A stretch of DNA of 64,000 bases from Pseudomonas abyssi. Its GTDB lineage: Bacteria; Pseudomonadota; Gammaproteobacteria; Pseudomonadales; Pseudomonadaceae. The stretch's first letter is position 1; each line of letters begins with the position of its first letter. A program made the translations under genes and the position numbers. Under the pieces are notes generated by a model. The model ran no database searches. It was not told where the DNA came from and was given only the letters and a program-made list of their open reading frames with translations. The stretch covers positions 1 to 64,000 of the forward strand of contig NZ_NTMR01000011.1 in assembly GCF_002307495.1 (NCBI RefSeq), in the 5' to 3' direction. Positions 34,857 through 44,864 of this stretch are shown here, one piece after another.

Positions 34857-36404
34857 TTAGCGCACGAACAGAGTGAGTTGCTGACCCGGTTGCAGGTAGC
34901 GACCCAGCTGGTTCCAGTCGCGGATCTTGTCGACATCCACATTGAAGCGTTGGGCGATGGTGTACAGCGAGTCACCGGAACGCACGGTGTAGGCCACACG
35001 GCGCGTATCGCCATCAGCGCTGGTGCCAGCAGTCTGCAGTACCAGGGTGTCACCAACAGTCAGGCCGTTGCTACTGAGGTTGTTGTCGCGCTTGATGCGG
35101 TTGACCGTGGTGCCGTGGGCGCGGGCAATGGTCCAGAGGTTGTCGCCGGGCTGGATGCGGTAGCGCAGCGAGTCGGCGCCAGCCAGCGTGTTGGTAGCCG
35201 GCGCGGCGGGGCTGCCGGCCAGTTGCGGCAGCATCAGCGTCTGACCCACGCGCAGCAGGCTGCCGTTGATGTCGTTGACGTCGCGAATCACGCTGACGCT
35301 CAGCTGGTGACGTTGGGCGATCTGGGACAGGGTGTCGCCGCGGCGTACCCGGTAGTGCTGGTAGTTGACGCGCTCGTTGGCTGGCAGGCTGGCCAGCGCG
35401 GCGGTGAACTGTTCCACATGATCGACCGGAATGAGCAACTGGTACTCGCCGTTTGGTGCGGTCACGCGTTGATTGAAGGCCGGGTTCAGGCTGAGCAGCT
35501 CGTCGGTGGACAGGTCGGCCAGTTCGGCGACCTTGTGCAGGTCGATCTGCTGATCAATGGCCACGCCAGCGAAGTAGGGCTCGTTGGCCAGGCTGGGCAG
35601 CACGGTGCCGTAGGCGGTTGGGCTGTCGACGATCTGAGCCAGGGCCAGCAGTTTGGGCACATAATTCATGGTTTCGCGCGGCAGCTGCAGGTTCCAGTAA
35701 TCGGTCGGCAGGCCGAGGGCTTCATTGCGCTTGATGGCACGGCCAACGCAGCCTTCGCCGCAGTTGTAGGCCGCCAGGGCCAGCAGCCAGTCGCCATCGA
35801 AGTAGCCGTTGAGCAGCGTCAGGTAGTCAAGGGCGGCGGCGGTGGATGCGGTAATGTCGCGGCGACCGTCGTACCACCAATCCTGACGCAGCGAGAAGTT
35901 GCGCCCGGTAGAGGGGATGAACTGCCACAGGCCGGCGGCCTGGGCACTGGAGATCGCCTGCGGGTTGTAGGCGCTCTCGATAAACGGCAACAGGGCCAGT
36001 TCCAGCGGCATCTGGCGCTCGTCCAGTTGCTCAACCACGTAGTAGAGGTAGCGTTGGGCGCGTGCAGAGGTCAGCTCGAAATAGCGAGTCTGGCTGGCAA
36101 ACACGATACGTTGCTGGTCGATGCGCGGGTTGTCGATAGAGGCCGGATCGAGGGTGAAGCCGGCGCGAATGCGGCCCCACAGGGTGTGCGGTTTGCTGGC
36201 TTGGGGAATCGGTTCGAGAACGGAGGGGGGGACAACGGGAGCGGGGAAAGGTGACGCGGCGAGTGGCTCGACGGGCTGTTCGAGCTGTCCCGTCTGCCGG
36301 TAGCCCTGGCTGTCGGTGGTTTGACAGCCACTGATCAGCAGCATCGCTCCGAGGGAGGCTGCTGACAGCAATTTGGGCAAGATGGCAGATTCCGTGATTC
36401 GCAT
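34857..36404 (-). CDS. mltD: membrane-bound lytic murein transglycosylase D
   Basis: A 515-residue lipoprotein (lipobox LISGC, Cys near 26). The SLT domain has its catalytic Glu near 140 (LPFIESAYNPQAISSAQAAG, then WQFIPSTG). Three C-terminal LysM modules follow (YRVRRGDTLSQIAQRH; YRIQPGDNLWTIARAHG; YTVRSGDSLYTIAQRF). MltD cleaves glycan strands to 1,6-anhydromuropeptides from the outer-membrane side. I chose ATG 36404; a TTG twelve bases upstream is less likely. Confidence 0.92.
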   Translation of the reverse strand: MRITESAILPKLLSAASLGAMLLISGCQTTDSQGYRQTGQLEQPVEPLAASPFPAPVVPPSVLEPIPQASKPHTLWGRIRAGFTLDPASIDNPRIDQQRIVFASQTRYFELTSARAQRYLYYVVEQLDERQMPLELALLPFIESAYNPQAISSAQAAGLWQFIPSTGRNFSLRQDWWYDGRRDITASTAAALDYLTLLNGYFDGDWLLALAAYNCGEGCVGRAIKRNEALGLPTDYWNLQLPRETMNYVPKLLALAQIVDSPTAYGTVLPSLANEPYFAGVAIDQQIDLHKVAELADLSTDELLSLNPAFNQRVTAPNGEYQLLIPVDHVEQFTAALASLPANERVNYQHYRVRRGDTLSQIAQRHQLSVSVIRDVNDINGSLLRVGQTLMLPQLAGSPAAPATNTLAGADSLRYRIQPGDNLWTIARAHGTTVNRIKRDNNLSSNGLTVGDTLVLQTAGTSADGDTRRVAYTVRSGDSLYTIAQRFNVDVDKIRDWNQLGRYLQPGQQLTLFVR

Positions 36405-36442
36405 GTAGGACCCCAAAAAAATGAGGTCGATTCTATGGGCGG

Positions 36443-36469
36443 GTTTTTAACCGGTCAACGGTTAAAAAC
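36443..36469 (-). terminator. terminator overlapping the gloB stop codon
   Basis: Perfect 11-bp stem GTTTTTAACCG (36443-36453) with CGGTTAAAAAC (36459-36469), loop GTCAA. The gloB stop (36462-36464) lies inside the stem. Confidence 0.55.
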
Positions 36470-37241
36470 TGTCCTTCCATGACCTTACAGTTGCAAAGGT
36501 TTCTACGCCCGGCTTCAGGTCGCGATTTGCCTGCCTGCTGGCGGCCTGCGTCACAGCGTCGCACTCGGCCCGCAGGAACGGATTGGTGCGTTTTTCCAGA
36601 GCCAGATCGGTTGGCAGCGTCATGCGGTCGGCGGCGCGCAGCTCTTCCACGACTTCCAGGCGTACACGAATATCGGTGTTGTCCGGCTCTACTGCATGGG
36701 CAAAGCGCAAGTTGGCCAGGGTATATTCGTGGGCGCAGTAGATGCGGGTGTTGTCTGGCAGCGCAGCCAGACGTGAGAGCGAATGGTGCATCTGCTCCGG
36801 CGTGCCCTCGAACAGGCGACCGCACCCGCCAGCAAACAGGGTGTCGCCGCTCAGCAGCCAGGGGTCGCCGGCGTTGTCGCAGAAGAAGGCAATGTGGCCG
36901 AGGGTGTGGCCGGGTACGGCAATCACCTCCAGCTCCAGGCCGAACAGGTGCAGGCGATCGCCGTCGCTGAGGGCACGGTCGCGGCCTGGGATGTTCTCGT
37001 CTGCGGGGCCCCAGACGCGGCACTCGGTGGCCGCCTTGAGGGTGTTGACGCCGCCAACATGGTCGGGGTGGTGATGGGTCACCAAAATGTGGCTGAGGCT
37101 GTATTCCGGGTGTCGACCGAGCCAGGTGATTACCGGCCGGGCGTCGCCCGGGTCAACCGCGGCAACCTGCTGGCGCTGCTCGTCGATCAGTAGCCAGATA
37201 TAGTTGTCATTGAAAGCCGGTAGCGCGATAAAGGTAGACAT
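36462..37241 (-). CDS. gloB: hydroxyacylglutathione hydrolase (glyoxalase II)
   Basis: A 259-residue metallo-beta-lactamase-fold enzyme with the dinuclear metal motif [10 protein letters not shown] near 55, further ligands in [12 protein letters not shown] and the Asp in [13 protein letters not shown], and [13 protein letters not shown]. It hydrolyses S-lactoylglutathione to D-lactate and glutathione, the second step of methylglyoxal detoxification. I chose ATG 37241 ([16 protein letters not shown]), the canonical N-terminus; in-frame codons upstream are not conserved. It is divergent from the methyltransferase gene. Confidence 0.93.
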   Translation of the reverse strand: MSTFIALPAFNDNYIWLLIDEQRQQVAAVDPGDARPVITWLGRHPEYSLSHILVTHHHPDHVGGVNTLKAATECRVWGPADENIPGRDRALSDGDRLHLFGLELEVIAVPGHTLGHIAFFCDNAGDPWLLSGDTLFAGGCGRLFEGTPEQMHHSLSRLAALPDNTRIYCAHEYTLANLRFAHAVEPDNTDIRVRLEVVEELRAADRMTLPTDLALEKRTNPFLRAECDAVTQAASRQANRDLKPGVETFATVRSWKDSF

Positions 37242-37367
37242 GGGCAGGCTATTCCTCGAGATATTCTTGGTTTCGTTGTCGACCAGGGTGCAGCCTACCA
37301 TTGCACGACCCCGATGTACTGGTTCGGACAAATACACAGAGTGGGGTGATACCCCGGTGGAGATGAC

Positions 37368-38141
37368 ATGGCTCGCGGTGAGGCGGCAGGGTCAATAAGC
37401 CAGGCTGATCTGATGCGATTGCTGCAGGAGGCGCGCCAGTGGCTGGCGTCGCCGGCCGGTTGCATGCTGTTGGACGCCGAGCGGCAAGTGCAGCGCGAGG
37501 TGCTGTCGGCGTGTTTTGGCCAGCACCTGGTGCAGTACGGGCTGGCTCCCCAGCTGTTGACGCCAGAGGTGCGGGTGCTGCGCCATTGCTGGTTGCTGGA
37601 CATGCGTGGCGAGGGTGAGAGTATTGCTACCGAAGAGGCTCGTTGGCCTTTTGCACCGCAAGCGCTGGACGTGGTGGTGTTGCATCATGGGCTGGACTTC
37701 AGCCTGTCGCCGCGCGCCTTGCTGCGCGAGGCCAGCCAGGCTGTGCGGGCTGGTGGCCACCTGCTGATTTTTGGCTTCAACCCGCTGAGCACCTGGGGCT
37801 GGCAACACTACCTGGGGCGTGACTGGTTTGGCGAGGCCGGCTTTGTCAGTCCGGCGCGGCTGGAGGACTGGCTGGAGCTGCTGGGGTTTGCGGTGGAGAA
37901 ACGATTGGATGGGTGTTATCGTCCGCCGCTTGCATCGCCGACCTGGTTGCGGCGCCTGGCTTTCCTGGAATCCTTTGGACAGCGTGGCGGGCTGCCTGGC
38001 GGCGGATTCTACTGCCTGCTGGCGCGCCGCCAGATGCTCGGCGCCACGCCGCAGCGCGAGCGCGGCCGGGTCTTCCCTACGCTGGTGATGCCGCCCTTGG
38101 CTGCCGGCAGTCGGCAGGCGCATAAACGGAATGGCCGATGA
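37368..38141 (+). CDS. SAM-dependent methyltransferase
   Basis: A 257-residue methyltransferase-like protein. The SAM site is weak at the first glycine loop, but [41 protein letters not shown] matches motifs IV-VI of the Methyltransf_11 group (key parts LDVVVLHH and [10 protein letters not shown]). Its position next to rnhA, overlapping by four bases (ATGA), matches my memory of the P. aeruginosa gene order. Substrate unknown. Confidence 0.78.
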   Translation: MARGEAAGSISQADLMRLLQEARQWLASPAGCMLLDAERQVQREVLSACFGQHLVQYGLAPQLLTPEVRVLRHCWLLDMRGEGESIATEEARWPFAPQALDVVVLHHGLDFSLSPRALLREASQAVRAGGHLLIFGFNPLSTWGWQHYLGRDWFGEAGFVSPARLEDWLELLGFAVEKRLDGCYRPPLASPTWLRRLAFLESFGQRGGLPGGGFYCLLARRQMLGATPQRERGRVFPTLVMPPLAAGSRQAHKRNGR

Positions 38142-38590
38142 CCCAAGCGATTGAAATCTTTACCGACGGTGCCTGCAAGGGCAATCCTGGCCCGGGCGGC
38201 TGGGGCGTGTTGCTCCGGCTGGGCGAGCATGAAAAGCGTCTTTACGGCGGCGAGCTGGACACCACCAACAACCGCATGGAGCTGCTGGCTGCCATCCGCG
38301 GTCTGGAAGCGCTCAAGCGACCCGCTTCGGTGATTTTGACCACCGATTCTCAGTATGTCATGAAGGGCGTGCGCGAGTGGATGCCCAACTGGAAAAAGCG
38401 TGGCTGGAAAACCGCCAGCAAGCAGCCAGTGAAGAACGTCGATCTCTGGCAGCAGCTGGATGCGCTGGTCAGTCAGCATGAGGTCGAGTGGCGCTGGGTA
38501 CGCGGCCATACCGGCCATCGCGAAAATGAACTGGCCGACGAGCTGGCCAATCTGGGTGTCCAGTACATCCTCAGTGAACGGAAGGGTTAA
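38138..38590 (+). CDS. rnhA: ribonuclease HI
   Basis: A 150-residue enzyme with all four catalytic acids in context: [17 protein letters not shown] (Asp), [10 protein letters not shown] (Glu), [11 protein letters not shown] (Asp) and [10 protein letters not shown] (Asp). It also has the RGHTGH loop with the metal-assisting His. It degrades the RNA strand of RNA-DNA hybrids. It sits between the methyltransferase and dnaQ, a common gammaproteobacterial arrangement. Confidence 0.96.
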   Translation: MTQAIEIFTDGACKGNPGPGGWGVLLRLGEHEKRLYGGELDTTNNRMELLAAIRGLEALKRPASVILTTDSQYVMKGVREWMPNWKKRGWKTASKQPVKNVDLWQQLDALVSQHEVEWRWVRGHTGHRENELADELANLGVQYILSERKG

Positions 38591-38593
38591 CGC

Positions 38594-39319
38594 ATGCGTG
38601 AAGTGGTACTGGATACCGAAACCACGGGTATCGAGCACAAGGAAGGGCATCGGATTATCGAGATCGGCTGTGTCGAGGTGATTGGCCGGCGCCTGACCGG
38701 GCGGCACTATCACGTCTACATCAACCCGCAGCGCGACATTGATGAAGGCGCCCAGGCGGTACACGGCATTTCCGCCGAATTTCTCGCCGACAAGCCGCTC
38801 TTTGCCGACATCGCCGATGATTTCATGAACTTCATCAGCGGCGCTCGGCTGGTCATCCATAATGCCGCGTTCGACGTCGGCTTTATCGACAGCGAGCTGA
38901 CCCGTCTCAATCGTGGGCACGGTGTTGTGGCAGACCATTGCTCGGTGCTGGATACCCTGGCGATGGCGCGGGAGAAGCACCCGGGCCAACGCAACAGCCT
39001 GGATGCCCTGTGCAAGCGCTACGGCGTGGACAACTCTCAGCGCGACCTGCACGGCGCCTTGCTGGATGCCGAGATTCTGGCTGATGTCTATCTGACCATG
39101 ACCGGTGGCCAGACGGCGCTGTCGCTGGCAGCCAACGGCCAGGGTGATGGCGAAGGGGGGGATACGGCCAGCGCGATTCGGCGCATCGACCCGGCGCTGC
39201 GTCAGCACTTGCAAGTGTTGCGCGCCAGTGACGCCGAGCTACAGGCCCATGAGGCGCGACTGGACGCGCTGGAAAAATCAGCCGGCTTTGCCTTCTGGCG
39301 CGGCGCCCCAGAGCAGTAA
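38594..39319 (+). CDS. dnaQ: DNA polymerase III epsilon subunit (proofreading exonuclease)
   Basis: A 241-residue DEDDh exonuclease: Exo I LDTETTGIEHKEGHRIIEIG, Exo II HNAAFDVGFID and Exo III HGALLDAEILADVY. The Gln/Arg-rich C-terminal tail binds the alpha subunit. It starts three bases after the rnhA stop and gives proofreading to the replicative polymerase. Confidence 0.95.
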   Translation: MREVVLDTETTGIEHKEGHRIIEIGCVEVIGRRLTGRHYHVYINPQRDIDEGAQAVHGISAEFLADKPLFADIADDFMNFISGARLVIHNAAFDVGFIDSELTRLNRGHGVVADHCSVLDTLAMAREKHPGQRNSLDALCKRYGVDNSQRDLHGALLDAEILADVYLTMTGGQTALSLAANGQGDGEGGDTASAIRRIDPALRQHLQVLRASDAELQAHEARLDALEKSAGFAFWRGAPEQ

Positions 39320-39439
39320 CCTTTGCAGTGATGTTTTCTTAGGTTTGGCGGGGAAAAGCGAAACCTAGTCGCTCTGACTACCGCTCTGTTGGTGGGGTGT
39401 ACACCGAGTTCTGTCCCGTTTACGCGGGCGAGTAGCGCA

Positions 39440-39511
39440 GGGCTAACGGGAGAAAGAGTCATAGGATGTTTGAGGCTCGAAGAGCCGAGTTTTATGACTC
39501 CCCGTTAGCCC
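39440..39511. repeat. 72-base imperfect palindrome after dnaQ
   Basis: GGGCTAACGGG (39440-39450) pairs with CCCGTTAGCCC (39501-39511). Inside, GAGTCATA pairs with TATGACTC, and GGCTC with GAGCC at the tip, giving a long nested stem. It is followed by GC-rich sequence and a further hairpin. No gene is seen in 39320-39638. Confidence 0.6.
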
Positions 39512-39562
39512 GAGCAACGCAGCGAACCCGCAGGGCCGCGTAGCCGGGTGCCCCGGGGGATC

Positions 39563-39596
39563 GCTAAGGGGGGCTGGGCAAGCAGCCCCCCTTAGC
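39563..39596. repeat. 14-bp hairpin with G6/C6 stem
   Basis: GCTAAGGGGGGCTG (39563-39576) with its exact complement (39583-39596), loop GGCAAG. A small TCGCC...GGCGA hairpin follows near 39597. No T-run, so it is probably not a simple terminator. Confidence 0.55.
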
Positions 39597-39638
39597 TCGC
39601 CGTAAAAGGCGAAAAGCTATTTATCCTTTGGCGCGCCC

Positions 39639-41132
39639 TTACAGCCAATACGTCACCGCAAACAACCCCACGCCACCCAGCACCAGCGTGTAGGGCAACG
39701 CCATAAAGACCATGCGGCCATAGGACAGGCGCACCAGCGGGGCAATGGCGGAGGTCAGCAGGAACAGGAAGGCTGCCTGGCCGTTTGGCGTCGCCACACT
39801 CGGCAGGTTGGTGCCGGTGTTGATGGCAATGGCCAGGTGCTCAAACTGCATCGGCGTGATCTCGCCCGCATCCAGTGCCTGCTTGACCTCGCTGATATAG
39901 ACGGTGGCGACGAACACGTTGTCGCTGATCATCGACAGCACGCCGTTGGCGATAAAGAACATGCTCGGTTGCTGCTCTGGCGGCAGCGCCAGCACGGCGT
40001 GGATGATCGGGCTGAACAGATGCTGTTCATGGATCACCGCAACAATCGCGAAAAACACCACCAGCAGCGAAGTGAAGGGCAGCGCCTCCTGGAAGGATTT
40101 GCCGATTTGATGTTCGTCGATGATGCCGTTGAACGACGCAATCAGGATGATCACCATCAGGCCGATAAAGCCGACTTCCGCCAGGTGTAGCGCCAGGCCA
40201 ACGACCAGCAGCACGGCGGCCAGGGCCTGAATCAGCAGGGCTGCACGTTGCGGGCCGCGACGTTTGGCTTGTTCGCTGGCGGCAAAATCCTCCAGTACGC
40301 GGCGTACTGGGCGGGGCAGGCGAGCGCCGTAGCCGAACCAGCTGGTTTTCTCCAGCAGCAGGCAGGTCAGCAGTCCGCAGGCCAGCACCGGCATGCTGAC
40401 CGGCGCCATCAGCAGGAAGAACTCGACGAAGTCCCAGCCGGCTACTCCGGCAATCAGCAGGTTCTGGGGTTCACCGACCAGTGTGCAGACGCCGCCCAGG
40501 GCGGTACCCACCGCGCCGTGCATCAACAGACTGCGCAGAAAGGCGCGGAACTGCTCCAGGTGCTCGCGGTGGCGCGGGTCTTCGTCAGGGTCGAGGGTGC
40601 TGCCGTCACCGGGGCCAGCAGAAGCCACCTTGTGATAAACCCCGTAAAAGCCGACCGCGACCGTGATGATCACTGCGGTCACCGTCAACGCGTCGAGGAA
40701 GGCCGACAATACCGCCGCCACCAGGCAGAACAGTAGCGCAAGCACTGATTTGGAGCGCACGCCAAGGATCAGCTTGGTAAATGTCAGCAGCAGCAGGTCC
40801 TTCATAAAGTAGATGCCGGCGACCATGAACATCAACAGCAGGATCACCGGAAAGTTGCCCAGTACCTCGCGATACAGGGCGTCTGGTGTCGTCATGCCGA
40901 TGACCAGGGCCTCCAGTGCGAGCAGGCCGCCGGGTAACAGGGGGTAGCACTTGAGGGCCATGGCCAGGGTAAAGATGAACTCCACCACCAGCAGCCAGCC
41001 TGTCAGGTAGGGGCCGAGCAGCCACATGGCGAGTGGGTTGAGCAATAGAAAGGCGACAATGGTGCGCTTGTACCAGCCCGGCGCCTGGCCGAGAAAGTTC
41101 TGCGCCAACGCCGGGAGGAGGGCATCAGACAT
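39639..41132 (-). CDS. nhaB: sodium/proton antiporter NhaB
   Basis: A 497-residue protein with about twelve membrane segments and NhaB-type sequence: [16 protein letters not shown]-like region ([13 protein letters not shown]), [29 protein letters not shown] and [18 protein letters not shown]. NhaB exchanges cytosolic sodium for protons and aids pH and salt homeostasis. It is a single gene, with repeats downstream and a 357-base gap upstream. Confidence 0.93.
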   Translation of the reverse strand: MSDALLPALAQNFLGQAPGWYKRTIVAFLLLNPLAMWLLGPYLTGWLLVVEFIFTLAMALKCYPLLPGGLLALEALVIGMTTPDALYREVLGNFPVILLLMFMVAGIYFMKDLLLLTFTKLILGVRSKSVLALLFCLVAAVLSAFLDALTVTAVIITVAVGFYGVYHKVASAGPGDGSTLDPDEDPRHREHLEQFRAFLRSLLMHGAVGTALGGVCTLVGEPQNLLIAGVAGWDFVEFFLLMAPVSMPVLACGLLTCLLLEKTSWFGYGARLPRPVRRVLEDFAASEQAKRRGPQRAALLIQALAAVLLVVGLALHLAEVGFIGLMVIILIASFNGIIDEHQIGKSFQEALPFTSLLVVFFAIVAVIHEQHLFSPIIHAVLALPPEQQPSMFFIANGVLSMISDNVFVATVYISEVKQALDAGEITPMQFEHLAIAINTGTNLPSVATPNGQAAFLFLLTSAIAPLVRLSYGRMVFMALPYTLVLGGVGLFAVTYWL

Positions 41133-41489
41133 GGTGAAAGTCCTGTTTCAAGTGGGAAAGTGCGTTGAACAGAATGCTGGAGTGAGTCAGTGGCCTGTTC
41201 GACGTACTCTCACCAAGGCGCCGGAAGCTTACCGCAAATTGCCGTGTGGTGTGGCCCCCCGATAGTCGATGTTGCAGGGGTCTTTGGTCCCGGCCGGCGT
41301 GAGCCGGCGCAGGAGCCTTTACCAAGTCGCATTTTCAGTATCTTAGGCGGGTTTGCTGAGTTTTTGGTTATGGTGTTTGCCTGTCGGCTTGTTATAGTCA
41401 CGTTACTCTATTCGTCTGGTAGTGGTATCTGATTTGGATCATGTTCAGATCGGCTGCCGGATGCATCCTCAAAAAAAGAAGGTCTGAAA
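41133..41489. other. intergenic region between nhaB and the crotonase gene
   Basis: This holds the divergent promoters and one perfect hairpin, GCCGGC-GTGA-GCCGGC (41293-41308). The AT-richer part (41340-41450) probably carries the crotonase promoter. A short open frame at 41190-41432 has no ribosome site or recognisable sequence. Confidence 0.5.
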
Positions 41490-42302
41490 ATGCCGGAGTT
41501 CAAGACACTGCTGGTGGAGCAACTGGGCAAGGTGGTTCACATCCAGATTAATCGTCCCGACAAGATCAACGCGATGAACCGCGCGTTCTGGGAAGAGATG
41601 ATCCAGCTGTTCGACTGGATTGACGAGACCCCTGAGATCCGTTGTGCGGTTATTTCCGGCGCGGGCAAACACTTTTCCGCAGGGATCGACCTGCAGATGC
41701 TGGCCGAAGCTGCTGCTGGCATGGACCCGGATATCGGCCGCAAGGCCGAAGCGATTCGACGCAATGTATTGAAGCTGCAAGAGTCCTTCAACGTGATCGA
41801 TCGCTGCCGCAAGCCGGTCATTGCTGCGATTCACGGCTATTGCATTGGCGGTGCGATTGATCTGATTTCTGCCTGTGACATGCGTTACAGCACGGAAGAT
41901 GCTCATTTCTCCATCAAGGAAATCGACATGGGCATGGCCGCCGACGTCGGCACCCTGCAGCGATTGCCGCGCATTATTGGCGATGGCATGATGCGGGAGA
42001 TGGCCTACACCGGCCGTGCCGTGCTGGGCACCGAGGCCGCGCGCATTGGTCTGGTCAACCGCACCTGGGCGGATCACGAGCAACTGTTGGCTGGCGTGCT
42101 TGAACTCGCGCAAGAAATCGCCAGCAAGTCACCATTGGCCATTCGCGGCACCAAGGAAATGATTCGCTTCAGCCGCGATCATAGCGTCGAGGACGGTCTC
42201 AACTATATTGCGACCTGGAATGCAGCCATGCTGCAGTCTGATGACCTCAAGAACGCTGTGATGGCACACATGAGCAAGCAAAAGCCGGAGTTTGCCGACT
42301 GA
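41490..42302 (+). CDS. dienoyl-CoA isomerase-like crotonase
   Basis: A 270-residue crotonase: oxyanion loop residues in HFSAGIDLQML and HGYCIGGAIDL. The downstream stretch ACDMRYSTEDAHFSIKEIDM-type sequence followed by AADVGTLQRLPRI closely parallels eukaryotic ECH1 (delta3,5-delta2,4-dienoyl-CoA isomerase), including the Asp, Glu and Asp (IDL, KEID) that do the proton shifts. It probably acts in unsaturated fatty-acid beta-oxidation. A plain enoyl-CoA hydratase is less likely because the second hydratase Glu context differs. Confidence 0.8.
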   Translation: MPEFKTLLVEQLGKVVHIQINRPDKINAMNRAFWEEMIQLFDWIDETPEIRCAVISGAGKHFSAGIDLQMLAEAAAGMDPDIGRKAEAIRRNVLKLQESFNVIDRCRKPVIAAIHGYCIGGAIDLISACDMRYSTEDAHFSIKEIDMGMAADVGTLQRLPRIIGDGMMREMAYTGRAVLGTEAARIGLVNRTWADHEQLLAGVLELAQEIASKSPLAIRGTKEMIRFSRDHSVEDGLNYIATWNAAMLQSDDLKNAVMAHMSKQKPEFAD

Positions 42303-42344
42303 TCGGCCAGGGCGCAGCGCAGGGACGGTGGGGGACTGAAAGCT

Positions 42345-44009
42345 ATGTTAACCGGTAGCACGTCGCTAGATCTTGTCAGGGATGAACTCTTCACCAGCAT
42401 GGGTGAGGTAGAGGATCTCCTGCAGCAGTTTCTGGAAGACAGACAGAATGGCAGTCTGTTGCAGCAGTCGATCGAGGGCCTGCAGCAGTTGCGTGGCACC
42501 TTGGCGCTGATTGAGCTCAAGGGGGCTGCCGAACTGCTCGACGAGATGATTGAGCTGGCCACCGACATTCCGGTGCATGAAGGCGAGCAACGTAACGAAC
42601 CTTTGGCGGCCCTGTGTGACGCCCTGTTTCTGCTCCAGCGCTACCTGGATCAGGCGCGCCAGGCTGGCAGCGAACGCCCGGAGTTGCTGCTGCCGATGAT
42701 CAACCAGTTGCGCCGCCATCGCAGCGGCGCAGCGCCCTTGCCAGACAGCCATTTCTACCCGCTGCCGGTGGCAGGCTTGCCGCTGAATCTGCGCCCCGGG
42801 GTGACAGAAGACCCGAACCCGAAAACCTTTGCCCGCATGCGTCAGATGTATCAGTTGGGCCTGCTGGGGCTGCTGCGCGAAGACGCTGCCGCCGCTACGC
42901 CGCTGATGCAGCGCGCGCTGCTGCGTTTTGAAACCTGCATGAGCAGCCGTATGGCGACCCTGTGCTGGGTTGCCGGAGCGGCGCTTGAGGCTCTGGAGCA
43001 GGCCGGACTCGAGCTGACCCCGGTGCGCAAGCGCCTGTTTGCCCAGCTCGACCGGGAAATCAAACGCCATGGCGCCGCCAACGATGGCGCTTTCAATGAC
43101 GAGCTGCTGCGAGAGCTGCTCTATCTGGTTGCGCTGGCCGACTCCAGCTGCATGCGCTGCCAGGAGGTATCAAGCGCCTATCAGCTGCCCGATCCGGGCT
43201 ACACCGAAATCGAAATTCAGGATGCCTTCGCGAAGTTGCGTGGTCCGGGCATTGATGTGATGCATTCGGTCGCCGAAGCCTTGCGCGAAGAAATTACTGC
43301 CATCAAGGATCTGCTGGACCTGCTGGCACGCAATGCCGGTGACCCGGAACAGTCGCTTGAAACCCTTAACGGCAGCCTGGAACGTCTTTGGAAGACGCTG
43401 AACATGCTGGATATTCGTGCCGAGTCCGAAGGGATCAAAGCGGCTGCCGCCCAGCTCAGCCGCTGGGAGAGTGGCGATATGGTTGCGCTGGAGCAGGTGG
43501 CTGATGCCGTGCTGCGCGCAGAGACGGCGGTCAACCGGCTTGATGCGTCCGGCGATGAAGCTGAGACGGCGACCGCCGATGGGGCTGGTTACGGCGAGCC
43601 GCTGGAGCTGAAGGAGGCGCGCATCGTTTTGATCGAAGAATCGCAGGCGGGTCTGGCCCTGGCCAAGCGGGCGATCACCGCCTATATGGAATCGGGCAAT
43701 GATGCCATGCACCTGCTTAACGTTCCGCCGTCACTGGAAACCGTGCGCGGCGGCCTGGTCTTCCTGGGCATGACGCGTGCGGCCAATGTGATTCAGATGG
43801 CCGCCAGCTTTATCCGCGAAACCATGCTTGAGCGCAAGCAAGTGCCGCAGGATGCTCAACTGGAGGTGCTGGCCGACGCCTTGACCAGCATTGAATTCTA
43901 TCTCGAGTCGGCCGAGCGAGCCGCCGTCGCGACCGGCGATGTACTGGCGTTGGCGGAGGAAAGCCTGGCCGAGCTCGGCTACGCCGTATCGGGGACCCCC
44001 TCTGCATGA
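42345..44009 (+). CDS. fimL: FimL twitching-motility regulator
   Basis: A 554-residue helical protein, the length of P. aeruginosa FimL, in the same gene context (before nudC). It resembles the N-terminal phosphotransfer part of ChpA. The Hpt-like segments are degenerate: LQQLRGTLALIELKGAAELL near 47 and LETVRGGLVFLGMTRAANVI near 465 lack the phosphorylated His. FimL acts at the cell pole with FimV and PilG to promote cAMP synthesis and type IV pilus function. It overlaps nudC by four bases. Confidence 0.87.
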   Translation: MLTGSTSLDLVRDELFTSMGEVEDLLQQFLEDRQNGSLLQQSIEGLQQLRGTLALIELKGAAELLDEMIELATDIPVHEGEQRNEPLAALCDALFLLQRYLDQARQAGSERPELLLPMINQLRRHRSGAAPLPDSHFYPLPVAGLPLNLRPGVTEDPNPKTFARMRQMYQLGLLGLLREDAAAATPLMQRALLRFETCMSSRMATLCWVAGAALEALEQAGLELTPVRKRLFAQLDREIKRHGAANDGAFNDELLRELLYLVALADSSCMRCQEVSSAYQLPDPGYTEIEIQDAFAKLRGPGIDVMHSVAEALREEITAIKDLLDLLARNAGDPEQSLETLNGSLERLWKTLNMLDIRAESEGIKAAAAQLSRWESGDMVALEQVADAVLRAETAVNRLDASGDEAETATADGAGYGEPLELKEARIVLIEESQAGLALAKRAITAYMESGNDAMHLLNVPPSLETVRGGLVFLGMTRAANVIQMAASFIRETMLERKQVPQDAQLEVLADALTSIEFYLESAERAAVATGDVLALAEESLAELGYAVSGTPSA

Positions 44010-44842
44010 GATCTTTCCGGCTGTTTGAACCAGCCACCCGTTTGCAATCGACCGCCTCGCAAGGGGTGGTTGTGGTCTATCACCAGAATCAGTTTGCAAT
44101 GTTCGAGGGGCGCTTGCTGCTCGATCCGGATCAGGTGATGTACTTTGGTGATACCGGCCATCGCCTGATGCTTGGGCATGTGGATGGACGGCCCTGCGAA
44201 TTGATTCACCTGAGCAATACGCTGGATATGCCCGGTGTCAGCTGGCACGGCCTGCGTACCCTGATCGGTCAGGTGGATGATGCCCTGTTTCGCCTGCTTG
44301 GCTTGGCTCAGCAACTGGATGCCTGGTATCGCGGCCACCGTTTCTGCGGCAGTTGCGGCGGTGCGATGCAGCCGCGAGAGGATGAGCGGGCGATGGAGTG
44401 CCAAGCCTGCGAGCGCCGGGATTACCCGAAGCTGGCGCCGTGCATCATCGTTCTGATTACCCGTGGTCGAGAGATTCTGCTGGCCCGTGCGCCGCACTTT
44501 CCGCCTGGCTTTTTCAGCACCCTGGCCGGCTTTATCGAACCGGGTGAATCCGCCGAGGAATGCCTGCACCGGGAGGTCAAGGAAGAGGTCAATCTGGAGG
44601 TCGACCAGCTGCGCTATCTGGGCAGCCAGAGTTGGCCTTTCCCTAATTCGTTGATGCTCGGGTTTCACGCCGAGTATGTGAGCGGCGAGATTGTGCCGCA
44701 GCCCGGGGAAATCGAAGAGGCGCACTGGTGGTCAGTGGATGATTTGCCACGGCTGCCACCCAAGGGCACTATTTCGCGCTGGCTGGTGGATTGTTACCTG
44801 GCCCAACTTGACGGCGCGCCGGTTCCGCCCGTTCCCGCCTGA
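44006..44842 (+). CDS. nudC: NAD+ diphosphatase / RNA decapping enzyme NudC
   Basis: A 278-residue Nudix protein with a central zinc ribbon (CGSCGG ... CQACERRDYP) and a Nudix box (GFIEPGESAEECLHREVKEEV contains GxxEPGES and REVKEEV). The NudC-specific SQSWPFPNSLMLGF follows. It hydrolyses NADH and removes NAD caps from RNA. ATG overlaps the fimL stop. Confidence 0.93.
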   Translation: MRSFRLFEPATRLQSTASQGVVVVYHQNQFAMFEGRLLLDPDQVMYFGDTGHRLMLGHVDGRPCELIHLSNTLDMPGVSWHGLRTLIGQVDDALFRLLGLAQQLDAWYRGHRFCGSCGGAMQPREDERAMECQACERRDYPKLAPCIIVLITRGREILLARAPHFPPGFFSTLAGFIEPGESAEECLHREVKEEVNLEVDQLRYLGSQSWPFPNSLMLGFHAEYVSGEIVPQPGEIEEAHWWSVDDLPRLPPKGTISRWLVDCYLAQLDGAPVPPVPA

Positions 44843-44864
44843 GCTACGCAAGGAGTCGCTGGGT

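Noticed and set aside
41190-41432. 80-codon open frame in the nhaB-crotonase gap
   Set aside because: No ribosome site, no recognisable protein features, and it overlaps the probable promoter region.
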